Below are positions 26,701 through 35,709 of a DNA stretch of 64,000 nt, piece by piece; within the stretch, counting starts at the first letter, position 1; the number at the start of each line of letters is the position of its first letter. The position numbers and the translations under genes were made by a program. Origin of the DNA: Pseudomonadota bacterium (GTDB lineage: Bacteria > Desulfobacterota > Desulfobulbia > Desulfobulbales > Desulfocapsaceae); NCBI GenBank assembly GCA_023412495.1, contig JAEYNP010000097.1:1-64000 (forward strand), read 5' to 3'. The notes beneath the pieces were generated by a model, which was not told where the DNA came from, ran no database searches, and saw only the letters and a program-made list of their open reading frames with translations.

Positions 26701-28834
26701 GCCCAATACTTTCGGAGCCGCCCGGGGGATGAACGCCATCGTCTGGGCTCTTATGCACTCGCGCAGCCATCCGCAGGAAATTGCGGAGTATTGCCTGAAG
26801 TCCATCCAGTGCGGCAAGAACTGCGGAGATTTGTTCACCGCTGCAGCGGGGTACGGCCCGCTGCTGTGGAACCTGCAGGTTCAGGGCGCGGATGTGCGGG
26901 TCATTCAGAATTACGCCAGAGAATGCAGGGAATTCTCCGAAAGGTATCATCTGCCCTTCTCCGAAGGCCTGGCCCGGGCGACCCAGGCCGGCTGGCTCGA
27001 CCCGATGAAAACAGGGGAATCGCCGGAAATGAACGATACCCTCGCCAAATGGAAACAGACCAATCATTTCGCTTCGGCGGGCAGTTACCATGTGCACAGG
27101 GCGATCAGCCATTATTTCTTCGGCGAGCATAAAGAGGCTGAACACCACCTGGATGAGGCCCTGCATTACCTGACGAGTCTCACCGACAGTGTTCTGAAAA
27201 GAGAATGGCTGGTCTTCCGCGTTTTGAACGCCATCAAACGTTACGAAGAAGAAAAACCCGGCGTATCAGGTCTTGCGGAGTTCATCCAGCCGCAGATACG
27301 CATTCTCGAGCAGTGGACGGCCCTGGGCTCCCTGCTGAAGCCGTACCTGGCGTTTGCATACGCCGAACTCGAGCGAGTCACCGGTGATTTCAGGCAAGCC
27401 CGGAGTCTTTATCTGGATGCCATCGCCACGGCAGGAGAGCAGAACTACGTCCTGCTGGAAGGGCATCTCAATGAAGTCTTGGGCGAATTGCTGCGAAAGG
27501 CGGGACAGGGCGCCGCCCGTGTCTACTTCAGCGAGGCGGCGCGCCTTTACCGCTTCTGTCAGGCGGACCACAAGTATGCGGATATCGTCGAAAAATATCC
27601 CGAGATTTCCGAACGGGGAAAAAACCCGCAGCCGCAGGCCGAGGGGGAATCCCCCTTGATGCTCCCGAACCTGGATATCGGCTACCTGATGAAATCGTCA
27701 CTGGCCATTTCCGCCGAGATCGAGCAGGACGCCCTGCTGAAAAAAATCATGCAGGCAGTGATCGAGAGCTCGGGGGCGCAACACGGTTTTCTGATGGCTG
27801 TGGATGATAATGGCGCTTTGTCCGTCCGCGCCGAATGCCACGCCGAGGAGCAACAGACGGTGGTAATGCATCGGGACCTGGAGGAGACCGAAGAGATCAG
27901 CAAGGCTATCGTCCGATATGTGTATCGAACGGGGGAGAAAGTACTGCTGGATGACGCCGCCGGAGAAGGCCTTTTCAAGGACAATCCGGAGATCCACGCA
28001 TTACAGTTGCGCTCGGTGCTCTGTCTGCCGGTTATAAAGCAGTCCAGGATGATCGGTGTGCTCTATCTGGAAAACCGTCTGGCAAGCGGGGTATTCTCCC
28101 CGGAACGGACGCAAACGACGGAACTGCTGACATCCCAGGCCGCCATCTCCATCGAGAACGCCACTCTGCTCGGAAAACATCGGGAAGCCGAGGGGCAGAT
28201 CAGAAAATCGCTGAGAGAAAAAGAGGTGCTCCTCAAGGAGATCCATCATCGCGTTAAGAACAATCTGCAGATCATCCACAGCATGCTCAACCTGCAGAAG
28301 CCGCATCTTACGGATGCCGGGGCCATCGAGCTGTTCAAGGAGAGCCAGAATCGCGTCTACACCATGGCCCTAATCCATGAAAAACTCTATCAATCAAAAT
28401 CCCTCGCCGCAATCGACCTGGCGGAGTACGTGGACAGCCTTATCGCCTACCTGTTCCTCTCCTATGGTGCGTCAAGAGGGAACATCAGGGCAAAAGTAGC
28501 CATCCAGGAGGTCGACCTCGACCTCGACAAGCTCATTCCCGTCGCCCTGATCATCAATGAGTTGGTAACGAATGCACTGAAACACGGGTTTTCCGATTCC
28601 GCTGCCCGCGATGACGGCGCAGGCGAAATCCGGGTTGATTTGAACGTTGGGCCGGACGGGGTAGTGAGCCTTTCCGTCAGCGACAATGGCTCGGGTTTTC
28701 CGGAATCCTTCGATGTGGAGCAATGCCGCTCACTGGGGCTCAAGCTGGTCCGCGTGCTGGTGAGGCAGCTCAAAGGTGAAATGAAGCTGCACTCGGAGGG
28801 TAGGACCGAGTTTGTCATTACCTTTGGCGCCTGA
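23765..28834 (+). CDS. giant multi-domain kinase: protein kinase-like, AAA/TPR, GAF, histidine kinase
   Basis: A 1689-residue signalling protein. Residues 20-280 form a Ser/Thr protein kinase-like fold with the ATP lysine K48 (LVLKIF) and metal-binding D160 (LTDF). The catalytic loop reads HGGVKPHN, so the proton-acceptor aspartate is Gly141 and kinase activity is doubtful. A STAND-type ATPase follows, with Walker A GLPGIGKT (about 341-348) and Walker B LTLFIDD (about 470). A long helical TPR-like region occupies about 650-1270, a GAF about 1325-1475, and a HisKA_2-type histidine kinase has HHRVKNNLQ (about 1494) and an N-box INELVTNALKHG. Domain order is known in predictor multi-kinases of Proteobacteria and Cyanobacteria. 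The cognate regulator is not evident; the hybrid kinase immediately upstream, with two receivers, is a candidate partner. Confidence 0.88.
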   Translation: MTYEIRSVGRPSLGETNYDILEKIAESKKTVVYKAVHKDHPDRQLVLKIFKGAHLSDRKKSRILQRIEHLKVVSSPLAIIPDVFEDRDGLCFIVQAYFEGVTLDRLTEPGRGVALSDFFTIACSLARVLDDVHAAGIIHGGVKPHNILVTPETLDVRLTDFISALDASDSSHFIYEPYFVQQTLPYTSPEQTGRIGHRVTFASDLYSLGIVLYELLTGRLPFTSSDPLELIHAHLAREASEVRELDASIPRSLSTIVAKLLLKEPERRYQSSGGLLNDLLRCRDQFAATGTVGDFLLDSDIGTRRVPAISRLVGRENQAAGILETYEQVARGQFRALFISGLPGIGKTRLIQELQKPIVKHRGYFTSGKFDLYQKNIPYNSLIQALRNLTRTFLTESDERMWVWKNKIMMAVGENGKVLTDVIPELEILIGTQPPVKPLPPVESLNRFHDLFDRFLTCLAGEQNPLTLFIDDLQWCDTASFDFLAYVFANLRKHPYLFLMGAYRHNEVDAGHPLTRLIAGIGEDGKSLREIRLEALTPEHCHEMVASILTSSLTQTRALSDFIAALTGGNPLFIHESLTYLHNENLLTLGEDEEWQWDLDRIRDSRMPQTVVALFGEKIRKSPLEMISLLEYGACMGNSFLPAELARVMDLSLVETFTRLKPALRQGLLTEGEGRLRFIHDRVQEAALSAIEPERRRRMHWQIGNRLLDTAREQGLGTEKMENLFVIASHLNLGREEQLDAETAYLMSDINYHAGNKALDALATEAANEYFGLSRRLLPGDCWQEDHYDRTFKIFQKAAKTELMCGRHENSEELLNQLLDHAETDLDRAECLAEQTISLSSIGSFVKAITTANRGLAYFGRAIPESPEQADRQRKTLMAVISAREDIWRTILDMPLTGDRQSRIEFAFYSELIPNYYLCGQLSQLYLTAAQATLRCLSTGMDEAVIYSLAAIGLHLAEEEMFEQAFKYEDLVRDLAAKWPNTFGAARGMNAIVWALMHSRSHPQEIAEYCLKSIQCGKNCGDLFTAAAGYGPLLWNLQVQGADVRVIQNYARECREFSERYHLPFSEGLARATQAGWLDPMKTGESPEMNDTLAKWKQTNHFASAGSYHVHRAISHYFFGEHKEAEHHLDEALHYLTSLTDSVLKREWLVFRVLNAIKRYEEEKPGVSGLAEFIQPQIRILEQWTALGSLLKPYLAFAYAELERVTGDFRQARSLYLDAIATAGEQNYVLLEGHLNEVLGELLRKAGQGAARVYFSEAARLYRFCQADHKYADIVEKYPEISERGKNPQPQAEGESPLMLPNLDIGYLMKSSLAISAEIEQDALLKKIMQAVIESSGAQHGFLMAVDDNGALSVRAECHAEEQQTVVMHRDLEETEEISKAIVRYVYRTGEKVLLDDAAGEGLFKDNPEIHALQLRSVLCLPVIKQSRMIGVLYLENRLASGVFSPERTQTTELLTSQAAISIENATLLGKHREAEGQIRKSLREKEVLLKEIHHRVKNNLQIIHSMLNLQKPHLTDAGAIELFKESQNRVYTMALIHEKLYQSKSLAAIDLAEYVDSLIAYLFLSYGASRGNIRAKVAIQEVDLDLDKLIPVALIINELVTNALKHGFSDSAARDDGAGEIRVDLNVGPDGVVSLSVSDNGSGFPESFDVEQCRSLGLKLVRVLVRQLKGEMKLHSEGRTEFVITFGA

Positions 28835-28908
28835 GGTTTTGGGGACTGGATTTTCTTATATCGACGAACCCTGGGGTGAACTGTTGGGTCTCCTTTGCTG
28901 AGCGGAGC

Positions 28909-29015
28909 ATCGAAATCGAAATCGCTATCGAAATCGGGCCAGGAGGGTTTTTCAATTCTTTTCGTACCCGGCCCCTCTTCTCGATCTCGATAGCGATCCC
29001 GATTTCGATTTCGAG
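28909..29015. repeat. long imperfect foldback built of atcgaa/atcgat-type hexamers
   Basis: The left arm contains atcgaaatcgaaatcgctat and a further atcgaaatcggg. The right arm has the approximate complement (ctcgatagcgatcccgattt then cgatttcgag). The foldback spans the gap between the convergent giant kinase and groEL and could serve as a bidirectional terminator. The tandem hexamer character suggests a mobile or slippage-derived repeat. Confidence 0.7.
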
Positions 29016-29060
29016 GATATGGGGACTGAATGTGTTATTTCTGTCCCCATATCCCACCTA

Positions 29061-30833
<1,773 letters not shown>

Positions 30834-31124
30834 TTAGTCATTGAATACACAGAGGATATCGTCTTCCCGCATGATGATATGGTCGACACCGTCGAGCTTG
30901 ATGTCGTTTCCGGCATACTTTGAAAAAAGAACCCGATCCCCTGCCTTGACCTGCAGGGCGACCCGCTCACCGCGCTTGTCGAGCTTGCCCGGGCCGGCGC
31001 TGATGACCTTGCCCTCCTGCGGCTTTTCCTTGGCGGTATCGGGGATGATGATGCCGCCGCTGGTTTTCTGTTCCTCCTCAAGTCTCTGGACAAGCACCCG
31101 GTCGTTCAGTGGTAAAATCTTCAT
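30834..31124 (-). CDS. groES: co-chaperonin GroES (10 kDa)
   Basis: A 96-residue protein beginning [20 protein letters not shown], with the mobile-loop region TSGGIIIPD and the later [10 protein letters not shown], all standard for Cpn10. It caps the GroEL ring. It is first in the minus-strand groES-groEL pair. I searched the upstream sequence for a CIRCE operator (TTAGCACTC-N9-GAGTGCTAA) and did not find one. Confidence 0.97.
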   Translation of the reverse strand: MKILPLNDRVLVQRLEEEQKTSGGIIIPDTAKEKPQEGKVISAGPGKLDKRGERVALQVKAGDRVLFSKYAGNDIKLDGVDHIIMREDDILCVFND

Positions 31125-31577
31125 CTGTCTTCTCCTATGCTGATCGTTTAATGGATGGAAATCAATCGAAATAAAAAGAAATCATCAAAACAGGGTGCAC
31201 TCCGTGAAGATCCTTTCTTCCCGGTGCGCGGGACGCACCCACTGTTGTATCTTTATTAACTGAAAACTGAAGTGCCGACGCCACAAGACGGGTTACGGTG
31301 ACTGATACGGTGGGGATAACCGTTGGGTTGATTTGCCAGCTCGCCGCGTTTTCCCGTCCAGCGCAAAGAAGATTAATCTCCCTTTGATGGCTGTCAAGAT
31401 TTGCCAGGACATTTTCGTGCCACCTGCCATTCGGGAATTTTTTGAAAAAACGGGGCGATGGCGGGACGGTTGGTGGCGCCGAGGCGATATGGTGAAGAGG
31501 CGAACACAGATGAGGCAGGCGACTGGCAGAGATAGATCTCGTATTCTGCCAAGATCACGTGAATCTCGGCATATAAG
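31125..31577. other. groES upstream region
   Basis: About 450 bases between groES and the Csp-type gene's terminator. It includes a GC hairpin ggtgcg-cggga-cgcacc near 31218-31234. No CIRCE element is seen and no promoter could be fixed with confidence. The motif aactgaaaactga at 31258 is the inverse of tcagttttcagtt at 30794, so the two flank groES. Confidence 0.4.
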
Positions 31578-31578
31578 G

Positions 31579-31610
31579 AAAAACCCATCCGACGTTCTCC
31601 GTCTGATGGG
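31579..31610 (-). terminator. intrinsic terminator of the Csp-type gene
   Basis: On the minus strand a 10-base stem (cccatcagac / gtcggatggg, one mismatch) with a loop ggagaac is followed by TTTTT. It lies 57 bases beyond the stop of the Cys-rich protein gene, in the right orientation. Confidence 0.8.
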
Positions 31611-31666
31611 ATCGCTTGCTGTTTTCGATTTTTCAGGTTCGGCCGGCGCCGCCCTGAGGGCGGATA

Positions 31667-32071
31667 TCAGAGGAGCAGTTCCATAAAATTCCTGCACTCC
31701 TTCTCGCAGCTGATGCAGGCGGCCTTGCAGAGGCGGCAATGCGTATGCTTATCGCCATGCTTCTCACATTCATCCGCACAGGCGCCGGCAATGATGGCGC
31801 AAGCCTCCACCGCCGCCTTGAGCACCTCGGGAGAGCCCTTGGTCAGACGCGAAAGGATCGCGCTGGTGGCGTTGCAGATATCCGCGCAATCCTGGTTGAC
31901 CCGGATGCAGCCGACCAGCGGGCCGATGTCCTGCTCGTTGAGGCAGGCGTCGGCACAGGTGGTGCAGGCCTGGCCGCAGATATTGATCGCGGCGATGACC
32001 GCCGCCATTTTTTCACTGTCGCATATGGGATCCAGGGGATGGTTCCTGAACATTTCCATTGTTGATTTCAT
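31667..32071 (-). CDS. Cys-rich four-helix-bundle copper-storage-type protein (Csp-like)
   Basis: A 134-residue protein with 16 cysteines, many spaced CxxxC or CxxC along predicted helices (NICGQACTTCADAC, CIRVNQDCADIC, CAIIAGACADEC, CRLCKAACISCEKEC). This pattern defines the four-helix-bundle copper-binding (DUF326/Csp) family, whose members hold many Cu(I) ions inside the bundle. No signal peptide is visible, so it is a cytosolic Csp3-like form. ATG 32071 follows aaggag; longer upstream reading in frame to 32293 has no family resemblance. It has its own terminator. Confidence 0.88.
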   Translation of the reverse strand: MKSTMEMFRNHPLDPICDSEKMAAVIAAINICGQACTTCADACLNEQDIGPLVGCIRVNQDCADICNATSAILSRLTKGSPEVLKAAVEACAIIAGACADECEKHGDKHTHCRLCKAACISCEKECRNFMELLL

Positions 32072-32344
32072 GATGTTTCTCCTTCCTAAAAATGCTTCTA
32101 TCAAGACTTTTGCTGCAATGCCCTGTCGATATGCTCGATGGCGCCGTTCATCTTCACTGGCCAGGGCTATTACTTGCTTCACGTTCCAGGGGACTTGGCG
32201 ATTTATGCGCCTTTTTGTCATCGGCTCATGAGTATATCTAGCACCTTCCGTGCCAGTTGCGCTGCCAAGCGAGGCAAAAACCTTGATAGGCATGACATCG
32301 ATGTCCTGTTGTTCCGGCGGACTGAGGTTTTAGCGGACACTCCC

Positions 32345-33442
32345 TCAATCGAGGAATTTCTCCGCATCCTTCTCCTTCAGCACCAATCCCATTCCCGGAC
32401 GGTCGAAATGCGGGTGCATCTCGCCGCCCTTGACCTCCGGCAGCCCGTCGAAGAAGAGCTGCTCGATCCGGACGTGGTCGTGAAAATATTCCATGTGGCG
32501 CACCGAGGCGAGCGAGCAGCAGAGATGGCAGTGGAGGGCCGGGGCGGTGTGGGAGGAGAAGGGCAGGAAGCGGGCCCGGCACAGGGCGGCCGCCTCGATG
32601 AAGACGGTCGGGGAGCAGCGGGTGGCATCCGCCTGGAGCACGTCTACCGCCTCCGCATCCAGGAGCCGGCTGAAGTAATCCAGGTTGAAGCCGTATTCGC
32701 CGGAGCTGATCTCGATGCCGGCCGGGACACTTCCGCGGAGGATACGCAGGCCCGTCAGGTCGCGGTGGTGGACCGGCTCCTCGAACCATGTCACCCCGCA
32801 GTCCTTCAGCACTTCGGCCATGGCCAGCGCCTGTTTCAGGGTGTAGCCGCCGTTGGCGTCGACCATCAGCTCCGCCTCCTCGCCGACTGCCTGGCGTGCC
32901 GCCCGGAGACGTTCCGGGTCCCGGTCAGGTTCTCGTCCGATTTTCAACTTCATCCGGGTGATTCCCATATCACGCCAGCCTGCCAGCTGTCCGGTCAGCC
33001 GGCCCAGGTCGTAGGAGGTAAAGCCGCCGCTGCCGTAGATCGGGACGCTCCGTCGCATCGCACCAAGGAGCGTCACCAGCGGCACCTCCAGGATTCTCGC
33101 CTTGAGGTCCCAGAGGGCCGCGTCGACCGCCGAGACCGCCGTCATGGTCAGGGCGGAATCGCCGAGGTTGCGGCAGTCTTGGACCATGGCCCGCCAGAGC
33201 CTCGGAAGGTCCATTGCCGGCAAGCCCTGCAGGAGCGGCGACAATTTATTGTTTATGAGGGTTGCCGCGCTCCTGTCGGTGTAGGAATAGCCGAGACCGG
33301 TTTTTCCTCCCCCTTCAGCCCGGACAAGAACCATTGTGGTGGAGTTCCAGGTGAGGGTGCCGTCCGATTCCGCCCCTTCCGTCGGGACCGTGTAGGATCG
33401 GGCAGTGGTCCGTTCGATTTTTATTTTGCTTGACTCCTTCAT
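32345..33442 (-). CDS. mandelate racemase/muconate lactonizing enzyme family (enolase superfamily)
   Basis: A 365-residue enolase-superfamily enzyme. The N-terminal capping domain runs to about residue 125 (AVDAALWDLKAR). The barrel carries the KxK acid/base pair in MKLKIGR, metal ligands in VDANGGY, FEEP and EISSGE, and an ADATR...SSHTAP region in place of the Asp-His dyad. Members abstract an alpha proton from carboxylates, commonly dehydrating sugar acids. It is the last gene of an operon, 3 bases after the TPP-enzyme stop. The substrate is unknown; the context suggests a sugar acid. Confidence 0.85.
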   Translation of the reverse strand: MKESSKIKIERTTARSYTVPTEGAESDGTLTWNSTTMVLVRAEGGGKTGLGYSYTDRSAATLINNKLSPLLQGLPAMDLPRLWRAMVQDCRNLGDSALTMTAVSAVDAALWDLKARILEVPLVTLLGAMRRSVPIYGSGGFTSYDLGRLTGQLAGWRDMGITRMKLKIGREPDRDPERLRAARQAVGEEAELMVDANGGYTLKQALAMAEVLKDCGVTWFEEPVHHRDLTGLRILRGSVPAGIEISSGEYGFNLDYFSRLLDAEAVDVLQADATRCSPTVFIEAAALCRARFLPFSSHTAPALHCHLCCSLASVRHMEYFHDHVRIEQLFFDGLPEVKGGEMHPHFDRPGMGLVLKEKDAEKFLD

Positions 33443-33445
33443 TTT

Positions 33446-35239
33446 TCAACCTTTCCATCTGGAGAGGTATTCCGTCATCATCTGCTTGGCCGACTGGTTG
33501 ATGATGCCCATCTGGTTTGGATCGCCCTGGACCAGGGCGGACATGTAGCCCTTAGCCTGCTCGAAGTTGATATGGGGCGGCAGTGGCGGCACGTTCGGAT
33601 CGCAGTGGGCGTCGATGACCACCGGGCGGCGTGCCTGCAGGGCCCGTTCGTAGGCCGGCCGGATTTCCTCGGGCCGGGTCACCTCGATGCCCTCCAGCCC
33701 CAGAAGTTTCCCGTACTCCGCGTAGTTGAAGGCCGGGATATCCTGGGAGGCGGAGAACTTCGGGTCTCCGGCCAGAATCCGCTGTTCCCAGGTCACCTGG
33801 TTGAGGTCGCGGTTGTTCAGGACCAGGACGATCAGGCGCGGGTCGGACCATTCGCCGTAGAAGCGGGCGATGTTGATCAGGCAGAGGTTGCCCAGCATCT
33901 GCATGGCCCCGTCCCCGACCATGGCGACGACCGGACGGTCGGGATAGCAGAACTTGGCGGCAAGCGCGTAAGGGACGCCGGGGCACATGGTGGCGAGCCC
34001 TCCGGAAAGCGAGCCCATCATGCCCTTCTTCGCCTTGATATCCCTGGCGTACCAGTTGGCGGCCGAGCCCGAGTCGCAGGTGAGGATGCAGTCATCGGGC
34101 AGCATGGGCGAGAGCTCCCAGAAGAGGCGCTGCGGGTTGATGGGCTTGGCCTCGAGCATGGCCCGGGCCTCCATGATGGTCCACCATTCCTCTACATCTC
34201 TTTCGATGGATTCGCGCCAGGCCCGGCTGTCCTTTCTCTTCAGGCGCGGCAGCAGTTCCTTGAGGGTCAGGCTGGTCTCGCCGTGCAGGTTGACGTCCAT
34301 GGGGAAGCGGGTGGAGAGCATCCGGGCCTGGATGTCGATCTGCACCCCCTTCGCCTGGCCCTCCTTGGGCAGAAACTCCGAATAGGGGAAGGAGGAGCCG
34401 ATCATGAAGAAGGTGTCGCAGTTCATCATCAGGTCCCAGCTGGGCCGGGTGCCGAGAAGGCCGATGGAGCCGGTGACATAGGGCAGGTCATCGGGCAGGG
34501 CCATCTTGCCGAGCAGGGCCTTGGCGACTCCCGCCCCCAGGACCTCCGCCGTCTCCATGACCAGGTTGGTCGCCCCGAGGGCCCCGGCGCCGACCAGGAT
34601 CGCCACCTTCTTGCCTTCGTTCAGGATCGCGGCCGCCCGGTCGAGGTCCTCCTCCGCCGGGACCACCCGCGGGCGGCGATAGCCTACGCCGGTGAAGTTG
34701 GCCCCATGCTTGCGCGGTGGCGCGGTGACCATGTCCATCTCCTGGACGTCGTTTGGGATGATGATGCAGGTCACGGTCCGCTCGGCGAGCGCGATGCGGA
34801 TCGCCCGGTCGACCAGCTGCCGGATCTGGGCGGGTGTGGTGGCCATGTGGACGTAGTGGTGGGCAACGTCCTTGAAGAGGGAGATCAGGTCGACCTCCTG
34901 CTGAAAATCGGTGCCCATGGCGATGGTCGCCTGCTGGCCGACGATGGCCAGTACCGGCGTATGGTCCAGCTTGGCGTCGTAGAGGCCGTTCAAGAGATGG
35001 ATGGCGCCGGGGCCGGAAGTGGCGAGACAGACCCCCAGTTCTCCGGAAAACTTGGCGTGGGCGCAGGCCTCGAAGGCGGCCAGTTCCTCGTGCCGGGACT
35101 GGATGAACCTTACCTGCCCCTCGGCCCGGTTGAGCGCCCCCAGGATGCCGTTTATCCCGTCGCCGGGGTAGCCGTAGATCCGGCGGATTCCCCAATCATA
35201 CAGACACTGGATCAAAAAATCGCTGGCTGTCTTTTTCAT
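33446..35239 (-). CDS. TPP-dependent enzyme of the pyruvate oxidase/acetolactate synthase family
   Basis: A 597-residue three-domain TPP enzyme. The N-terminal Pyr domain begins ASDFLIQCLYDWGIRRIYGYPGDG, with the activating glutamate in RHEELAAF and the ATSGPGAIHLLNGLYDA signature. A central domain (about 200-330) is Rossmann-like, and the C-terminal PP domain carries GDGAMQMLGN...LNNRDLNQ, the GDG-NN TPP/Mg motif. It could be a pyruvate oxidase (POX) or a related decarboxylase; the flavin-binding region is not clear enough to decide. ATG 35239 follows gaggagg. It is co-transcribed with the ASRT gene (95 bases upstream) and the enolase-superfamily gene (3 bases downstream). Confidence 0.85.
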   Translation of the reverse strand: MKKTASDFLIQCLYDWGIRRIYGYPGDGINGILGALNRAEGQVRFIQSRHEELAAFEACAHAKFSGELGVCLATSGPGAIHLLNGLYDAKLDHTPVLAIVGQQATIAMGTDFQQEVDLISLFKDVAHHYVHMATTPAQIRQLVDRAIRIALAERTVTCIIIPNDVQEMDMVTAPPRKHGANFTGVGYRRPRVVPAEEDLDRAAAILNEGKKVAILVGAGALGATNLVMETAEVLGAGVAKALLGKMALPDDLPYVTGSIGLLGTRPSWDLMMNCDTFFMIGSSFPYSEFLPKEGQAKGVQIDIQARMLSTRFPMDVNLHGETSLTLKELLPRLKRKDSRAWRESIERDVEEWWTIMEARAMLEAKPINPQRLFWELSPMLPDDCILTCDSGSAANWYARDIKAKKGMMGSLSGGLATMCPGVPYALAAKFCYPDRPVVAMVGDGAMQMLGNLCLINIARFYGEWSDPRLIVLVLNNRDLNQVTWEQRILAGDPKFSASQDIPAFNYAEYGKLLGLEGIEVTRPEEIRPAYERALQARRPVVIDAHCDPNVPPLPPHINFEQAKGYMSALVQGDPNQMGIINQSAKQMMTEYLSRWKG

Positions 35240-35334
35240 TGTTGCCTCCTCGTGTTGTGCGGGTTGGAAAGGTTTGGCCGGTTCCCCGCCGCAGACGGCG
35301 CTTCGTCGGAAGGATGCTTCCCTGCCAGCCACCG

Positions 35335-35709
35335 TCATTCCATGGCAAAGGCAATGGTGGAGATAAGGGCATTGGCCGCCTGCCGCGAATCGAGCCGGGT
35401 ATGCTGGACAACGATGGGCACGTCCGAGACGATCACCGCGGCGTAGTCGGTATCGACCGGGATCGGCTCCGGGTCGGTGAGGTTGTTGAACCGCAGGTGC
35501 AGGGTCCGCCTGGCCGGGACGACCACACGATAGGGCCCGGCCGGCTCGCGGTCGCTGAAGTAGACGGTGATGGTCACCCCGGCATCCTGGTCGGAAGTGT
35601 TCAGCAGGCAGGCGGTCTCGTGGCTCGTCATCTGCGGCTCGGGGCCGGTGCTCGAGCCCGGAATGAAGCCCTCGGCTATGGCCCATGTCGTTTTGCCAAT
35701 CGGTTTCAT
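35335..35709 (-). CDS. sensory rhodopsin transducer (ASRT) domain protein
   Basis: A 124-residue protein beginning MKPIGKTTWAIAEGFIP and containing TSHETACLLNTSDQDAGVTI, YFSDREPAGPY, VPARRTLHLRFNNL and the ending VVQHTRLDSRQAANAL. This is the Anabaena sensory rhodopsin transducer superfamily. Published comparative genomics proposes that most members are small-molecule, possibly carbohydrate, binding domains unconnected with light. No rhodopsin is in the window. Its ATG overlaps the upstream stop (ATGA), so it is translationally coupled to the FAD/Fe-S/SDR gene. Confidence 0.85.
   Translation of the reverse strand: MKPIGKTTWAIAEGFIPGSSTGPEPQMTSHETACLLNTSDQDAGVTITVYFSDREPAGPYRVVVPARRTLHLRFNNLTDPEPIPVDTDYAAVIVSDVPIVVQHTRLDSRQAANALISTIAFAME

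Noticed and set aside
31125..31300. CIRCE operator in front of groES
   Set aside because: The inverted TTAGCACTC/GAGTGCTAA pair was looked for and is not there.
33572..35446. 624-codon plus-strand frame antisense to the TPP enzyme
   Set aside because: Low-complexity Gly/Asp/His/Arg-rich translation without motifs; the minus-strand gene is unambiguous.
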